The notes under the pieces were generated by a model that was not told the origin of the DNA, ran no database searches, and saw only the letters and a program-made list of their open reading frames with translations. From Eucalyptus grandis (taxonomy: Eukaryota; Streptophyta; Magnoliopsida; Myrtales; Myrtaceae): a stretch of DNA of 64,000 nt. This document shows positions 12,901 to 24,422 of this stretch, in pieces. The DNA is taken from positions 2,914,001-2,978,000 of the forward strand of contig NC_052620.1 in NCBI RefSeq assembly GCF_016545825.1, in the 5' to 3' direction. The position numbers and the translations under genes were made by a program. Position 1 is the first letter of the stretch; each line of letters starts with the position of its first letter.

Positions 12901-14839
12901 TTAAAAAAAATTTCTCGAAGGTTACCTGGCTGTCTTGGCATTTTTGCCCTCCGGAGTTCCATGCGACTAATCTATGTTTCAACAACTTAGTAGTGCTTAA
13001 GCTTTCAAATAGTGACATTAGTGAAGATTGGGCTGGATGGGGACCATGCCTGGTAATAAATCATCTATACAAATTTTCATTGTGACTTTCTAACTGACCT
13101 TAATAGTTACCTTCCTTCGATGCTAATTCTTAGTCGTTTTACAGGCGAACAAGAACTTGAAAGTTATACATCTCACCAAGTGCACAACCTTAAGAAGGAC
13201 TCCTGACTTCTCTAATTGCTCAAATTTGAAGATATTGGTGATTAAAGATTGTATGCATTGGCTAGTTGTCGATAGCTCTATCTCTAAACTAAAGTTCCTG
13301 AAGTACTTGGAAGTCTCTGGGTATTCTCACTGGATCTCAGAGGTGTGTGAAGAAAAAGACTTAGACTTGTTTGCGGTATCTTCCGCATTGGGTGGTCTAA
13401 AATCCCTCTCAACACTAAAGATAGAGGGGATGCATGTTCGAGAACTTCACCATTCGATTGGAGAGCTTGTGGGTTTGAAGTATTTGTCTTTAGTAGGTTG
13501 TAGAATGCTTAGAAAGCTTCCAAACTCCATTGGAGACTTGAAATCATTACTTGAATTGAATTTGGATGACACGGGAGTCACAAAATTACCAGATTCTATT
13601 GGACATCTCAAAATGTTGAGAAAAATGAGCCTAGCAATGACTCGGTTAAAGGAGCTACTAAACTCGATAGGAGGGCTAGAATCATTGCTTGAGTTAGTTT
13701 TGGATCAGACAGATGTTCCAGAATTACCTGCTTCTATTGGAAATCTCAAAAGATTGGAGTTTCTCCATCTATCCTGGAGTGAATTAAGAGAGCTATCAAA
13801 GGCAATATGGATGCTGGAGAATCTCAAAGTGTTGAACGCAAGAGGTTGTCAAAATCTGGAGGGAGAAATTCCAAGTGAAATAGGGGGACTATCTTTTTTG
13901 AGAATGCTAGACTTATCGTGGACCAAGATTAGGAGATTGCCCGCAGCAATGGAGCATCTTTCTTGTCTCCAAGAACTACATTTGCAAAGCTGTGATGAGT
14001 TGGAAGGGCTGCCAGAACTTCCTAGGAGTTTAACAACGTTAGTGTTTTCATCTAAACTATCATGGATAGTCCCTGACCTCTCAAACCTAACAAACTTAGT
14101 ATGTTTGGACATATGTGGCGGCACTTATCAGTCCTCCAAATTCACACAAGGATATCCAAAGATAGAGTGGATTGGGAGATTACATAAACTGGAGTTCTTG
14201 AAACTATCTCATGCAGATCTCACATTTCCTGCAACTGCAATTGATTTGGCTCTTCTTTCTCGGCTTCAGGTTCTTTACATGTGTTGTGGAGACACTCGAG
14301 TAATAACAAGACTCCCTTCCTCTCTCATAGCATTGTCGTTAGGAGATGTTAAGTCCTCGATAGGAAGGCTACTCTTTTCCAACCAAAGAAATTTGTACAA
14401 ATTAACACTCTCTAGATGTTGTCTAAGAGAGATTCACATTGATGGGGTCCTTTGGCAACTAGAGAATCTCCCTCGTTTGTCGGTGGTCCATTGCAATTCA
14501 CTTGTGAGGCTCTCCAGTTTGTCAACATTAAATGGGCTTCAGAACCTGTATGTGGATTATTGCCCGCAGCTAATCGAGATCCAAGGGCTTGGTGAATTAG
14601 AATCGCTGGAATATTTGCTAATTAACAAATGTGACTCCATGGAACAATTACCTGAACTATCAAAATTACAGAACTTGAGGAGCTTGATCGTCTCCAATTG
14701 TGAGTCACTGCAAGGTTTGGTTAATCTGCGTCTACCCAACACGTGTGATCTCACCATCCAAGGATGCCGGAGGTTAGATGACTTTTTTGGCCCTTATGAG
14801 CTTTACAAACAAGGGGTGAATACTTGGTGGTATTTCTGA
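9990..14839 (+). CDS. TIR-NBS-LRR disease resistance protein (TNL1), intact
   Basis: Predicted exons are 9990-10498, 11396-12509, 12771-13052 and 13145-14839, all with GT-AG junctions and matching phases. They give 1199 codons. Exon 1 encodes a TIR domain (residues 22-165) with FLSFRGSDT and WCLREL; the conserved putative NADase glutamate is E96. Exon 2 encodes NB-ARC: P-loop GMGGIGKTT (225-233), kinase-2 ILIVLDDVDKW (302-312), GSRIIITTR (328-336), GGLPLALE (397-404), and an MHD-position motif that reads MHN (501-503). Exons 3-4 (542-1199) are leucine-rich repeats of the LPxSIGxLxxLxxLxL type. There is no signal peptide or membrane span. TNLs are intracellular immune receptors that sense pathogen effectors and signal through TIR NADase activity. 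The start is the first of two adjacent ATGs; the second (9993) is nearest to the single TNL2 start. It is about 44 kb from its paralogue TNL2. The effector recognised cannot be inferred. Confidence 0.93.
10721..10755 (+). repeat. (TTTTA)7 microsatellite in TNL1 intron 1
   Basis: Seven perfect TTTTA units lie in the first intron. The same place in TNL2 (around 54846) has only a single degenerate unit, so the expansion followed the gene duplication. Confidence 0.9.
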
Positions 14840-15589
14840 GCAATGCAGCTGCCTATAGCAGTCTCTAGAAAGAATCATCTCACTCAAGTCCAAAAATAAT
14901 GTATTTTGAGTGGCAATTTGTTTGTAGGGTCTTTCCATGCGCTAAAGTTTGATTAGATTGTATCCGATTTGTGATGTGCATGTTCATCTAAAGTTTCAAA
15001 GAATTGAAGCGTTGATAGCCTTGATCGACTCCCCAAATGTTTAAAAATTCAAACTTTGTGTGCCTTCGTTATCTTGATATCTGCTTTAGAAAATATTCAA
15101 TGGTATGAGCATGTCACGTCATCCGTTCATGTGGTGCGTATTTACCAATGAGATACCAACACGTGTCCCATGAACGGAACCCACTGGAAAATGAAAGGGC
15201 TGCTTGTCGGCTGGCTCAGCTCAGCTGCAGAAGAAAGGACGGGTCAGGGGTCAATAAATGCGCAATACTCTCGCTCAAAATATTTCTCAATCCTCAATTG
15301 AATTTTCTGGGTTCTCTCTCCTCGTAAAAAACAAAGAACGACCAAGACTTCCTTTGTTTCCTTCTCTGTACATCCCACCTCCTCCGCCTTTGTCTCCGGC
15401 TTCAGCTTTGCCTGCCTAAAAGCCTCGCCGGTCATCGGCCTCTGGCATCCTCCGTCTCTGGCATCTACTTGTCCTCTTCGTCCCGTCAGCCTCCGCCACG
15501 AAGACATTGGCCTTTGGCAGAAGGGAGGCGGCCTCGGTCTCGTTCCCGAGCGGCACTAGGCTCCCTGCCACTAACTAGGCGTTGTTCCT
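14840..15589 (+). other. TNL1 3' flank, then a breakpoint
   Basis: From the stop codon to about 15090 the sequence matches the 3' flank of TNL2 (59352-59628), then the match ends abruptly. The continuation of that flank is found at 30566 onward. From 15091 to 15589 the sequence is unique. Its last part is GC-rich and could be the degraded transit-peptide region of the isomerase fragment that follows, but no clean reading frame shows this. Confidence 0.6.
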
Positions 15590-15995
15590 CACGCTGGGGT
15601 GCTCGGTTGCGAGGGAAATCTCGGCGGACCTGGGCGGGGTCGACGTCGCGGAGAAGAAGGAGAGGCGTGGGCTGGAGAAGGATTCCCGCTTGCTGTGAAG
15701 GAGGTACGTGAACTGGTTGTACCAGCACTGGGAGCTAGGGCTTTTCCTGGACATGAGCTGGATCGGCTTCACAAACGAGTTCATGGAGGAGATGGAGCCC
15801 CAGTTTAGGCCGCGTTCAAGGCGATAAAGGAGCTGGAGAAGGGTGCGATGGCGAACTCGGACGAGGGCTGCATGGTCGGGCACCATTGGTTGAGGAAGTC
15901 GGAGCTCGCGCTGACCCGATCTTGAAGGTGTAGATTGAGAGCACGCTCGACGCTGTCTGCAATTTCGCTGCTGACGTGGCCAACGGTAAGGTTAG
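15590..15995 (+). pseudogene. Glucose-6-phosphate isomerase (plastid type) exon 1 fragment
   Basis: Reading with frame changes gives [18 protein letters not shown], then [13 protein letters not shown], then [17 protein letters not shown], then [13 protein letters not shown] and STLDAVCNFAADVANGK. This order and spacing is that of the N-terminal part of plastid glucose-6-phosphate isomerase, which interconverts glucose-6-P and fructose-6-P in plastids. It is broken by an in-frame TGA just before YVNWLYQHW, a frameshift near 15808, and another near 15920. The block ends at a GTAAG donor-like site (about 15988), as the first exon of that gene would. No further isomerase exons follow; sucrose synthase exons do. 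The family call rests on recalled sequence features, not a search. Confidence 0.72.
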
Positions 15996-16159
15996 TTCTA
16001 AATTTCCATTCGTTGTTGCTCTCCTTGTTTGCTATTGTAGTTGCCTATGTCAGATTTCTGGTAAATGTGAACATTGTCTTAGTCGTTCTAGACAGCGTGA
16101 GCTGAGGATAAATTGAAGTGGTTTCTGGTGGAATAGATGGAGAGCTCATTTACGAATTA

Positions 16160-16800
16160 GTCACTTGAAATGCCTGTGTATGGAAATCTCCTACTTGTTA
16201 GCTAGGTTCACTCCTATGTGGAGGAAGCCCAATTAGTTGCAAGCCCAAAAAGGGCTTGAGCTCATATAATAAGTTATATGAGGAAATAGGGTTTCTCACT
16301 ATCTATATAATAAACACAATGAGTTGCAAGCCTAAGCTGGCGTTGGAGGTCGATTCGTGGTCCGATTGAGCTGAAATTTTGTCAGCATGTTCGTGGCGCA
16401 ATTTTAATCGAATCTGAACGGTTTGATTTTCGTTTGAAGCTCCATACATCAGGTTTTTTGTGGATTGATCAAAATCTGCGTTTTTGGTCAGATTTATCCT
16501 TGATCTCTTGTGAAGTTCATGTGTATTGTCAAGAATTATGTTCTTGAGGTGTTTGCTGCTATGTACCTCTAGTATTTGCTAGAGAAGAACAATTTTATTA
16601 ATAGTGAAGATTTTCAGGTGGACTTCGGTCTCGTGGTTTTTTATCTCCTCACATCAAGGAGGTTTTTCACGTAAAAAATCGTCTTGTGTTCACGTGCTTG
16701 GTATTTATTTTACTCTACTATATCGATTCCTATTAGGTTTACACAAGAGGGAAGATTATTTTATTCCGCTGCGTTGATTCGATATTGTTCGAATTATTAC
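16160..16800 (+). mobile_element. Possible copia LTR remnant
   Basis: This stretch between the isomerase and sucrose synthase fragments has LTR-like features: a TATA-like CTATCTATATAATAA near 16300, a leader rich in short CT and TTCACG motifs, and a TTGTGTTCACGTGC tract near 16690. I could not fix both ends or a target duplication. It could also be intron sequence. Just downstream, GTGTATGAAAAATATC occurs twice (about 16870 and 16973), a short local duplication. Confidence 0.3.
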
Positions 16801-17039
16801 CATCCTCCCATCACTACTCTGAGATGCAGTAGTTCCAAAATGACAATTTAGAAGATTCCGATTAATGAATGTGTATGAAAAATATCTTTTTCCGTTTGAT
16901 CTCCATGGGCAATACCTGGGCTGTGTACTCCGAGACGCAGTCAGGTATTAGCTCTTCTAGTATGCATTATTGTGTATGAAAAATATCATTTTCCGTTTGA
17001 TCTCTCTTATTGTTCTATCGATATGCTTTTGTTCCTTAG

Positions 17040-20000
17040 GAAGCAATAGTCTTGCCTCCATGTATTGCCCTTGCTGTGCGTCCTAGGCCTGGTGTGTGGG
17101 AGTACATTAGGGTAAATATCCACGTTCTTGTTGTTGAGGAGTTGCAAGTGACCAAGTTCCTTCATTTCAAGGAAGAACTTGTCGATGGAAAGTAAGTCTT
17201 TCTTTTTCCATTTTTGGCTTTTAACACCACATGGATGCTAGCATACTTTGCTTTTGGCGGAAGGACTGTAGGTTACTCGAATTTGTGGATTGTTGGCAGT
17301 CATGGCATTACATCGTGAGATCTATAATATGCAAATGAATGTCGCTTACTCTGTTGCAGTTTGAATGGAAACTTTGTGCTTGAATTGGACTTTGAGCCAT
17401 TCACCGCCCAATTTCCCCGCCCAACTCTTTCGAAGTCCATTGGAAATGGAGTGGAGTTCCTCAACTGCCACCTTTTGGCAAAGCTCTTCCATGACAAGGA
17501 GAGCTTGCACCCTCTGCTTGAGTTCCTTCAAGTTCATTGCTACAAAGGAAAGGTAAGCCCATGGGCAGATAACACTCATCTCACTCTCTCGGATCTACTT
17601 CCTATGTGCCGCGTGTATCACTCAATTGTATTAACAAGATTGTGTAAATGACAACTCAAAGGAAACATTGCGACGTTCACATAACTTCATAACTGTTGGA
17701 AGGACAGTTCAGAGTTGCTCATATTTTAGATGCATGGACTGAATCCTTTTTTTTTCACAAACAATTACTTGAGACTCATTTATGCTGATCTGTGATGCAT
17801 AACATGATGGTCAACACAAGAATTCAAAATGTCTTCTCGCTCCAACATGTCCTGAGGAAGGCAGAGGAGTACCTCTTTGCCCTCAAACCCGACACACCTT
17901 ACTCACAGTTTGAGCACAAGTTTCAGGAATTTGGGCTAGAGAGGGGCTGGGGCGACACTGCCGAGTGTGTGCTTGAAATTAATCGGCTTCTTCTGGATCT
18001 ACTTGAGGCTCCCGATCCATGCACCCTTGAGAATTTTTTGGGAAGAATCCCCATGGTCTTTAACATTGTTATCATGTCGCCTCACGGTTACTTTGCCCAA
18101 GACGATGTCCTCGGATATCCTAATACCGGTGGCCAGGTCATTAATCGTCTCAAATCTTGATGTAGCATCTCTTGCCAGTATTTCTACATGCAATTCCATC
18201 ATCATGCGTTGTTCACATTTTGTAGGTTGTGTACATCTTGCACCAAGTTCGTGCATTGGAGAGTGAGGTGCTTCAACGTATCAAACAATAAGGGCTGGAT
18301 ATTACTCCTCGGATCCTCATCGTAGGTTCTTGCTTTTTTACTGATATTAGAATAGTTTTTTGCTGGCCAATTCAACTAACTTGTTATGTTTGTTTTGTGT
18401 CCTGCCCCTTTTGGCTGCAGGTCACTCGTCTTCTTCCTGATGCAGTAGGAACCACCACGTGCAACCAGCATCTTGAAAAGGTTTTTGGAGCATAATACTT
18501 CCACATTCTTCGAGTTCCCTTTAGAACGGAGAAAGGGATGGTGCGAAAGTGGATTTCACGATTTGAAGTGTGGCCTTGCTTGGAAACATACACCGAGGTA
18601 TATTAGCTCATAATATTATACTTTGCAAGGATTTCTTGTTGACATTCCAATCTTTCGTCATATAAAGACTAACCTTATCTTCTCTCATTAGGATGTCGCC
18701 AATGAAATTGCTGGAGAACTACAAGGCAAGCCCGATTTGATCATTAGCAATTACAGTGATGGTGACATTGTTGCTTCTTTGCTGGCCCATAAGTTGGGCG
18801 TTACGCAGGTTTGTCCTTTCCTAGTTTTACTCTCTATAGCGGCACTATGATTAATCAAAGACCAAATGCTAAATATTAGTTTCTTCTGATTTATTATGCA
18901 ATGCATGATAGCTCATGCCCTTGAGAAGAGCAAATACCCGGAATCTGACATCTACTGGAAAAAGTTCGAGGAAAAATATCGTTTCTCTTGCTAGTTTACA
19001 GCAGATCTCATAGCCATGAACCACACCGACTTTATAATCACTAGCACCTTCTAGGAGATTGCCGAGAGGTAACTGATCTTTCTTTTAGATGTGGATTCAT
19101 GCTAAAATGCTCCTCCATCCACCGCAATGTGCTAAACTGCTCATATAATTATATGGTTTCAGCAAGGATACGGTTGGGCAATATGAGAGTCACACCGCTT
19201 TTACACTTCCTGGACTGTACTGAGTCGTCCATGGCATTGATGTTTTCGATCCCAATTCAACATCATGTCACCAGGAGCTGATATGAGCATTTATTTCTCC
19301 TACACGTGGAGAAGCGGAGGTTGAAATCTTTCCATGCTGAGATCGAAGAACTTCTGTTCAGCGATGTGGAGAACAAGGAACACCTATGAGTTTTTGGAGT
19401 TTTTTTCCCCTCCCATACTGGACTTGGACCTACATTAGCATCCTGTGTTTTGAATGATAATGTTCAAGCTCAAACAAAAGCTGACATGGATGTGTTGGTT
19501 AATGTCAAAACATATGCGTATTGAAGGATCGGAACAAGCCAATCTTGTTCACCATGGCAAGACTGGACCGTGTCAAGAACTTGACTGGGCTGGTCGAGTG
19601 GTACGGAAAGAACACCCGCCTGAGAGTGCTGGTCAACTTGGTTGTGGTCGGTGGTGACCGGAGGAAGGAATCTAAGGACTTGGAAGAGCAAGCCGGGATG
19701 AAAAAGATGTACGGGCTGATTGAGACGTACAATTTGAACGGCCGGTTCAGTGGATCTCCTCCCAGATGAATCGGGTGAGGAACGGAGAGCTTTACTGGTA
19801 CATCTGTGACATAAGGGGAGCATTTGTGCAGCCCGCTCTCTATGAGGCTTTTGGACTGACCGTGGTGGAGGCCATGACATGTGCATTGCCGACCTTTGCA
19901 ACTTGCAGTCCTGCTGAGATCATTGTGCACGGCAAGTCTGGATTCCACATTGATCCTTATTAGGGGGATCAGGCAGCGGAGATCCTCGCGGACTTCTTCG

Positions 20001-20447
20001 AGAAGTGCAAGGTGGACCCGAGCCACTAGGACAAGATCTCACAGGGGGCGATGCAGAGAGTCGAGGAGAAGTAAGGATCGGGATTCTTGTTAGGTTCAAT
20101 CTTTGATAGGGAAAAAGAGCACATTTCAACTTGTTCAAGAAATAAGTGGGTAACATGTGGTGCTTTGCTTTTGGCAGGTATACATGGAAAATTTACTCTG
20201 AGAGGCTGCTCAACTTGACGGTGGTGTACAGCTTCTGGAAGCACATCTCGAATCTAGACTGTCTTGAGAGCTGCCGCTACCTGGAAATGTTCTATGCCCT
20301 CAAGAATTGGAAATTGATAAGAGACTCAGCTTCTCATCATATCATGAGCGTGATAATCTGCACGCATATTTTGACTCCTTGTTCGGATATTCACACACTG
20401 CTCCTTTGTCTTGACAGGCTGAGTCGGTTCCCCTTGCCATTGAGTGA
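17040..20447 (+). pseudogene. Sucrose synthase pseudogene, introns retained
   Basis: Sucrose synthase cleaves sucrose with UDP to UDP-glucose and fructose. Exon remnants: 17040-17191 (EAIVLPP...[12 protein letters not shown]), 17360-17552 ([12 protein letters not shown]), 17801-18136 ([26 protein letters not shown]), 18226-18321, 18421-18597, 18692-18808 ([13 protein letters not shown]), 18902-19068, 19163-19386, 19515-20070 (the glycosyltransferase part, with [19 protein letters not shown] and [14 protein letters not shown]), 20178-20316 and 20418-20447 (AESVPLAIE, then TGA). In-frame stops occur in at least five exons, for example RIKQ-stop-GLDITP near 18288. There is a 1-bp loss near 19750 and a 6-bp loss near 19907. 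Three splice sites are damaged: acceptors before 17801 and 18902, and the donor after 20316. Exon 1 is absent. Retained introns mean DNA duplication, not retroposition. It is clearly non-functional. Confidence 0.95.
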
Positions 20448-21208
20448 GTTAGAGGTGAACTAAAGGGCAGATCTCAGGAGGCAGACAGCTCCAAATTCTC
20501 TCGAGAGTTGAGGAATAATTGCCATTGCATTGGATTGGAAGAGAGCCCTTTCTTTTGCTTTTCTTTTTGCAACTACTTTCGTCAATCTTTCTTTTGCTTC
20601 TTTTTACTGTGAATGTATGTTGGGTTAGGTTCTTCAAAAAGTCAATTCAATGAAATTTCCTTCTTCTTTTTCCCAGTGTCCCCTCAAATTACCTGTCGTC
20701 TTCCACTTGTAAGTTCACGTTCAACCATTTTCCTTCGCTTTTAAGCTAGCAATGTGCATCTACGTGTTACTCGGATCAGCGATGGTAGTAGTCCCTTGGA
20801 TATAGCACAAGACTATCCAAAAAAAAAAAATTGCCAAGGCAAAATAAGTCTTTTAAAATAAATCACAAGGAAAACTTGTATACCCTAATTGACTTTGTTC
20901 CAGTCAGCTGTACACATCTGACCTATGGAGAGAGGACAATCAATACAAAAGAACAGGAGGTGGAGAGAGCTTGTACTGTACAATTTAATGTTGATTCCGT
21001 TATTTATACACGCATCCACGCAACACGCTCTGTCAAAATTGCCTTCTATTTTTGAGGCATTCTATTTCTATCTACACCTTCATGAGTAAAAGAAGAAAAA
21101 AACCGGCGGAGGCTAAAACCATCTCCCATCACCGATGCGCCTACCCAGAAATAGAATGCAGAGAGTTCCATACCCTCCAAATCGTGCATCAATCCACTAG
21201 TCATGTAG
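20448..21208. other. No gene seen
   Basis: AT-rich sequence follows the sucrose synthase pseudogene. Its first 200 bp probably are old 3' untranslated sequence. No coding, RNA or repeat signal was recognised before the protease fragment on the other strand. Confidence 0.5.
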
Positions 21209-22407
21209 CTACTTCCGTATGGGTCTTGTAAGTTCCTTTTTCATGACGGCTTCTCTTGGGTAGAACATAATTGCCAGCACCAAAGAGAATGTAAGGCCCC
21301 CTATCCTACCGAATGGTTGGAAAGGATGAGTCCCCGTTATCCAAAGGGGGAAGTTGGGGTTGTAGATCAAAAAGCCACCTGACTGGAGAGTGTAACTTGA
21401 GACTAATATCCCTGCGCGGAGCCCAATTGGAACACAAAGGCTACCTTCACTGATTTGTTGAAGCCTGGCCAAGCTTAGTGATAAGAGCCACAGCCCAGGT
21501 ACTGCCCATGGAGACCTAAAATGCAGAGGATAAGTCAAGTATCTTTGATGTTGACTCAAAGGGAAGATCATGTCAAGCAAATTGATCAAGTGCATGACGG
21601 AAACATGAACCGAGGTTCGAAACGTACGCTTTAACCTAAAAGAGAAAGGATGAAAGATCAAGCTAAGAAGAAAGAACGTTGTCCTCATTGTAGCTGCTAA
21701 AGAATGTGACATGACACTAACAGATCTAAGCCTTTCAAGAAGGCAAGTTTGGCAAGTCATAAGTTTGCCTGCATCGTCAGAATGTTTATTATGTAAACAT
21801 CTCTCAATAAAAAAACAAAAAATTTGCAAGCATGTTCAATCTAGAACCAAGATTTCAGTATGAACAGGTTAGCATTGTTGCATGATTACTTTAAAATAGA
21901 AAAGGGTGGTCACCAAGATACAACCTGATTTCCGAGTGCTGATTTACTTGTCATATTTTGAGTAACATGCTGTTCCTGGCCCCAATAGACATTTTCCCAC
22001 AACAAATGAAGAACAGAAAGCTGAAGGAGAAAATCCAAGGACAACAAGGAGTCAAAAAGTTGGAAGGAACGTGACTTAATTAAAGCAATGTACCTCTGGA
22101 ACAGGTAGAATGCAAGCCCTGACAAAATAATTCCCGGGTGATATCCAAGATCAGCAGCAATGTCTTCAGTTAACCATGATCTGAAAAGCAGCTCTTCCAC
22201 AAGGGCAACAGAAGTTGCCATAACAACACCTCGACCGAACAAGATGAGAATTTACCCATATGACTTGAGCCTTGTCATGGCATCTAAAGACGATGAATGA
22301 AGACTTGGAGGCCAAGAAAAACTCATGCAACCTAATAATGAATTAACATACTGTATGGACAAAACAAGCAAAATTCCCCCAACCAAACTGCTCAAAAAAG
22401 CTTGGAT
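21209..22407 (-). pseudogene. CPBP/CAAX-type intramembrane protease, 3' fragment
   Basis: On the minus strand, exon 22407-22094 joins exon 21515-21209 at GT-AG sites in phase. It encodes ATSVALVEELLFRSWL, with the EExxxR motif of CPBP (Abi/CAAX protease-like) membrane proteases, then GLRAGILVSSYTLQSGGFL and PNFPLWITGTHPFQPF, and ends at a normal stop (21209-21211). Several hydrophobic helices fit a polytopic membrane protein. An in-frame TAA lies about a dozen codons before the EExxxR segment (near 22250), and no upstream exons were recognised, so this is a truncated pseudogene. Plant relatives include a large alpha/beta-hydrolase-CPBP fusion protein; assignment to that branch is from memory and uncertain. 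The copia element at 23272 may have separated it from its 5' part. Confidence 0.75.
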
Positions 22408-23266
22408 CTGCAAACAAAAAGCTGAAATGAGCTCATTAAGAAGAAATCCCTAGGAAACATCTCATGCATCGCAACTCTAATGAAGTAAAGCCAGTGAGCA
22501 CCACAGAAGAATTTTTAAAAAGAGAACGAACTGCAATGAATCTTAGGTCAGTAGCAAAGGCATATAAGAAGAGACCAAACAGCTGGACTTGTTTGAACCA
22601 CATTATTCAAGCTCGTGATGTTCAACTCGCTGCATTAGCTTTTCAAATGGAACTTGAGTTTACTAAAATTTGCTTTGAATGGTATGCAAGCCAAATCTAG
22701 TATTTAGTGACTGTTATAATATGTCAATGGCTTTTATTATGACATTTACACTCTGTCCATGGTCTCTCTCTCCCCCCTCCCCCCAAAAGCACACACTATT
22801 TTTTGGATTGGGTTCCCTCACTAATCATCTTTTCATCAAAGTTTGTGTTCTTGTTCAACTCTGCTCTAGTTAGTATCTTTAAAGAGAACATGAAACTCAA
22901 CGACTTGTCGGTGAAACTTCTATAGGCAGGGGGAAAAACTTGGGACCAAAACCTATTTTGCAAATTCCAATCCCATTTCATGAAAGGCCTTATGTACTTC
23001 CAATAAGCCATTTCTGGTTTCAGGATTGCCACCACTTTGTAGGACAGGAAGTAACAATGAATTACTATATATTCTTCTAATCTGCATAAAGGAGAGATCA
23101 CAAAGCAAAATACATGCAGGCATCTTTGATTTCACAATAATAGGGTAGAAGAGAGCTTAGGACCAAGGTGCGCACTATGATGGTCAATTCTAAGACGGAT
23201 TTGTGTTGTCAATGAATCTAATCTGCCAAAAGTAAAATTGAGATATCATCTATACCGTCAAAAGTA
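22408..23266. other. Unassigned sequence upstream of the protease fragment
   Basis: No exon could be assigned. A minus-strand stretch near 23090-22953 has an acceptor-like TTTATGCAG followed by about 43 open codons, and could be a decayed exon, but its peptide is not recognised. Confidence 0.3.
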
Positions 23267-23271
23267 AAAAA

Positions 23272-23709
23272 TGTAAGAGTTTTCCTTATGTGGACTACAA
23301 TAATTGAGATTGTAATTACCGTTTTACGGGGTTGGTCTAATAAGGTAAGGTATAAGGTTTTCTTAATGGTCGAATATAGGCCTGGTATTGTGTGGGCCGA
23401 GTTGAGCCCGGCCATGATGAGAGGGTCCATCCAAAACTCTATAAACAACACTAAGGTCCCTCCTATAACCCTCATTCTTCCAAAAACTCTCTCTCACCTC
23501 ACATAAGGCAAGCTGTGAGTGACGGTCTCATCGAGCTAGGAACCGAGGGTCATAGAGGAGAAGATCTTCAGCGTTAAAGGCTTGGATTGCCATTGTTTTG
23601 CTCCAAGAACTATGAATTCAAAATCAAGTACGCAAATCTTCGCCTTTTCCTTTAGAATGTTCGAGTTTCTAGCTATGTCGATCTTGGGGAGCCATTCTGA
23701 CGGCCTACA
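23272..23709 (+). repeat. 5' LTR of the old copia element
   Basis: 438 bp, TG...CA ends. It matches 29555-29993 along its whole length with roughly 44 differences. A TATA-like CTCTATAAACAA lies about 170 bp in. Confidence 0.95.
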
Positions 23710-23711
23710 TT

Positions 23712-23723
23712 TGGTATTAGAGC
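23712..23723 (+). other. Primer-binding site, tRNA-iMet type
   Basis: TGGTATTAGAGC sits 2 bp after the LTR. It differs at one base from the standard plant copia site complementary to initiator tRNA-Met. Confidence 0.85.
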
Positions 23724-24307
23724 AGGCATAAACTAGAACTCGAACATAGGGAATTTGCCCTGTTTTGAAGAATTTATCCATTGAAACTTGATTTTGACTG
23801 TATATTCGGATTCATTTTGTCGAGCCGAGTGTTTTCATGGGTAGCATGTCTCCGACGGAGGCCAAACCTGCTGTCTATACCCATTTTGGACTTGACTCAA
23901 GCTCGGAATGTTTTGCTTACTTTTCATGAATTTTGATCTGGTAAAAGTGAATTTTGATTGTATAAATGGCTTCTACTCTTCCATACGAGCATTTTGGTGG
24001 GTGGAACATCTCTAGACAACACCGGAAACGGCCTCACATGCCACCACGCGCCCAGGCGGTGCTGGGAGTTGGCGACACGCGCCGCCGCGTGGCCTCACGC
24101 GCGCTCATGTGTGTCGACGCTTGGACTGCCACGCGGCCTCATGCGTGGATTGCTTTAGCGGTGATGATGTCATTTGTGATGTCATCCTGCCAACTTCACC
24201 ACCGCCATGGACAGGTGTCCATGACGACGTCACGTAAGTCGCCTTACATGCCATCGCCACATGGCATGTGACGTCACCGATGACATCACCACGGACCCGA
24301 CCTGATG

Positions 24308-24422
24308 TTGACCGGGTCGACCTGGCCCAAGTTGATCGAGTTGACCCGACTTGAGTTGACCAGTTGACCCAACCCGGTTGACCGTTGACTGGTTGGGCCG
24401 TTGATCGGTTCGACCCGTTGAC
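24308..24422 (+). promoter_or_regulatory. Cluster of seven TTGAC (W-box core) motifs
   Basis: Seven TTGAC cores fall within 115 bp, all on the plus strand, in a GC-rich part of the old copia interior. TTGAC followed by C or T is the binding core of WRKY factors. Whether they act as binding sites is unknown; they may simply reflect a degenerate GTTGACC-type repeat. Confidence 0.4.

Noticed and set aside
20821..20831. Short A-run considered as a retroposed poly-A tail of the sucrose synthase pseudogene
   Set aside because: The pseudogene keeps its introns and the A-run lies about 370 bp beyond its stop, so retroposition does not fit.
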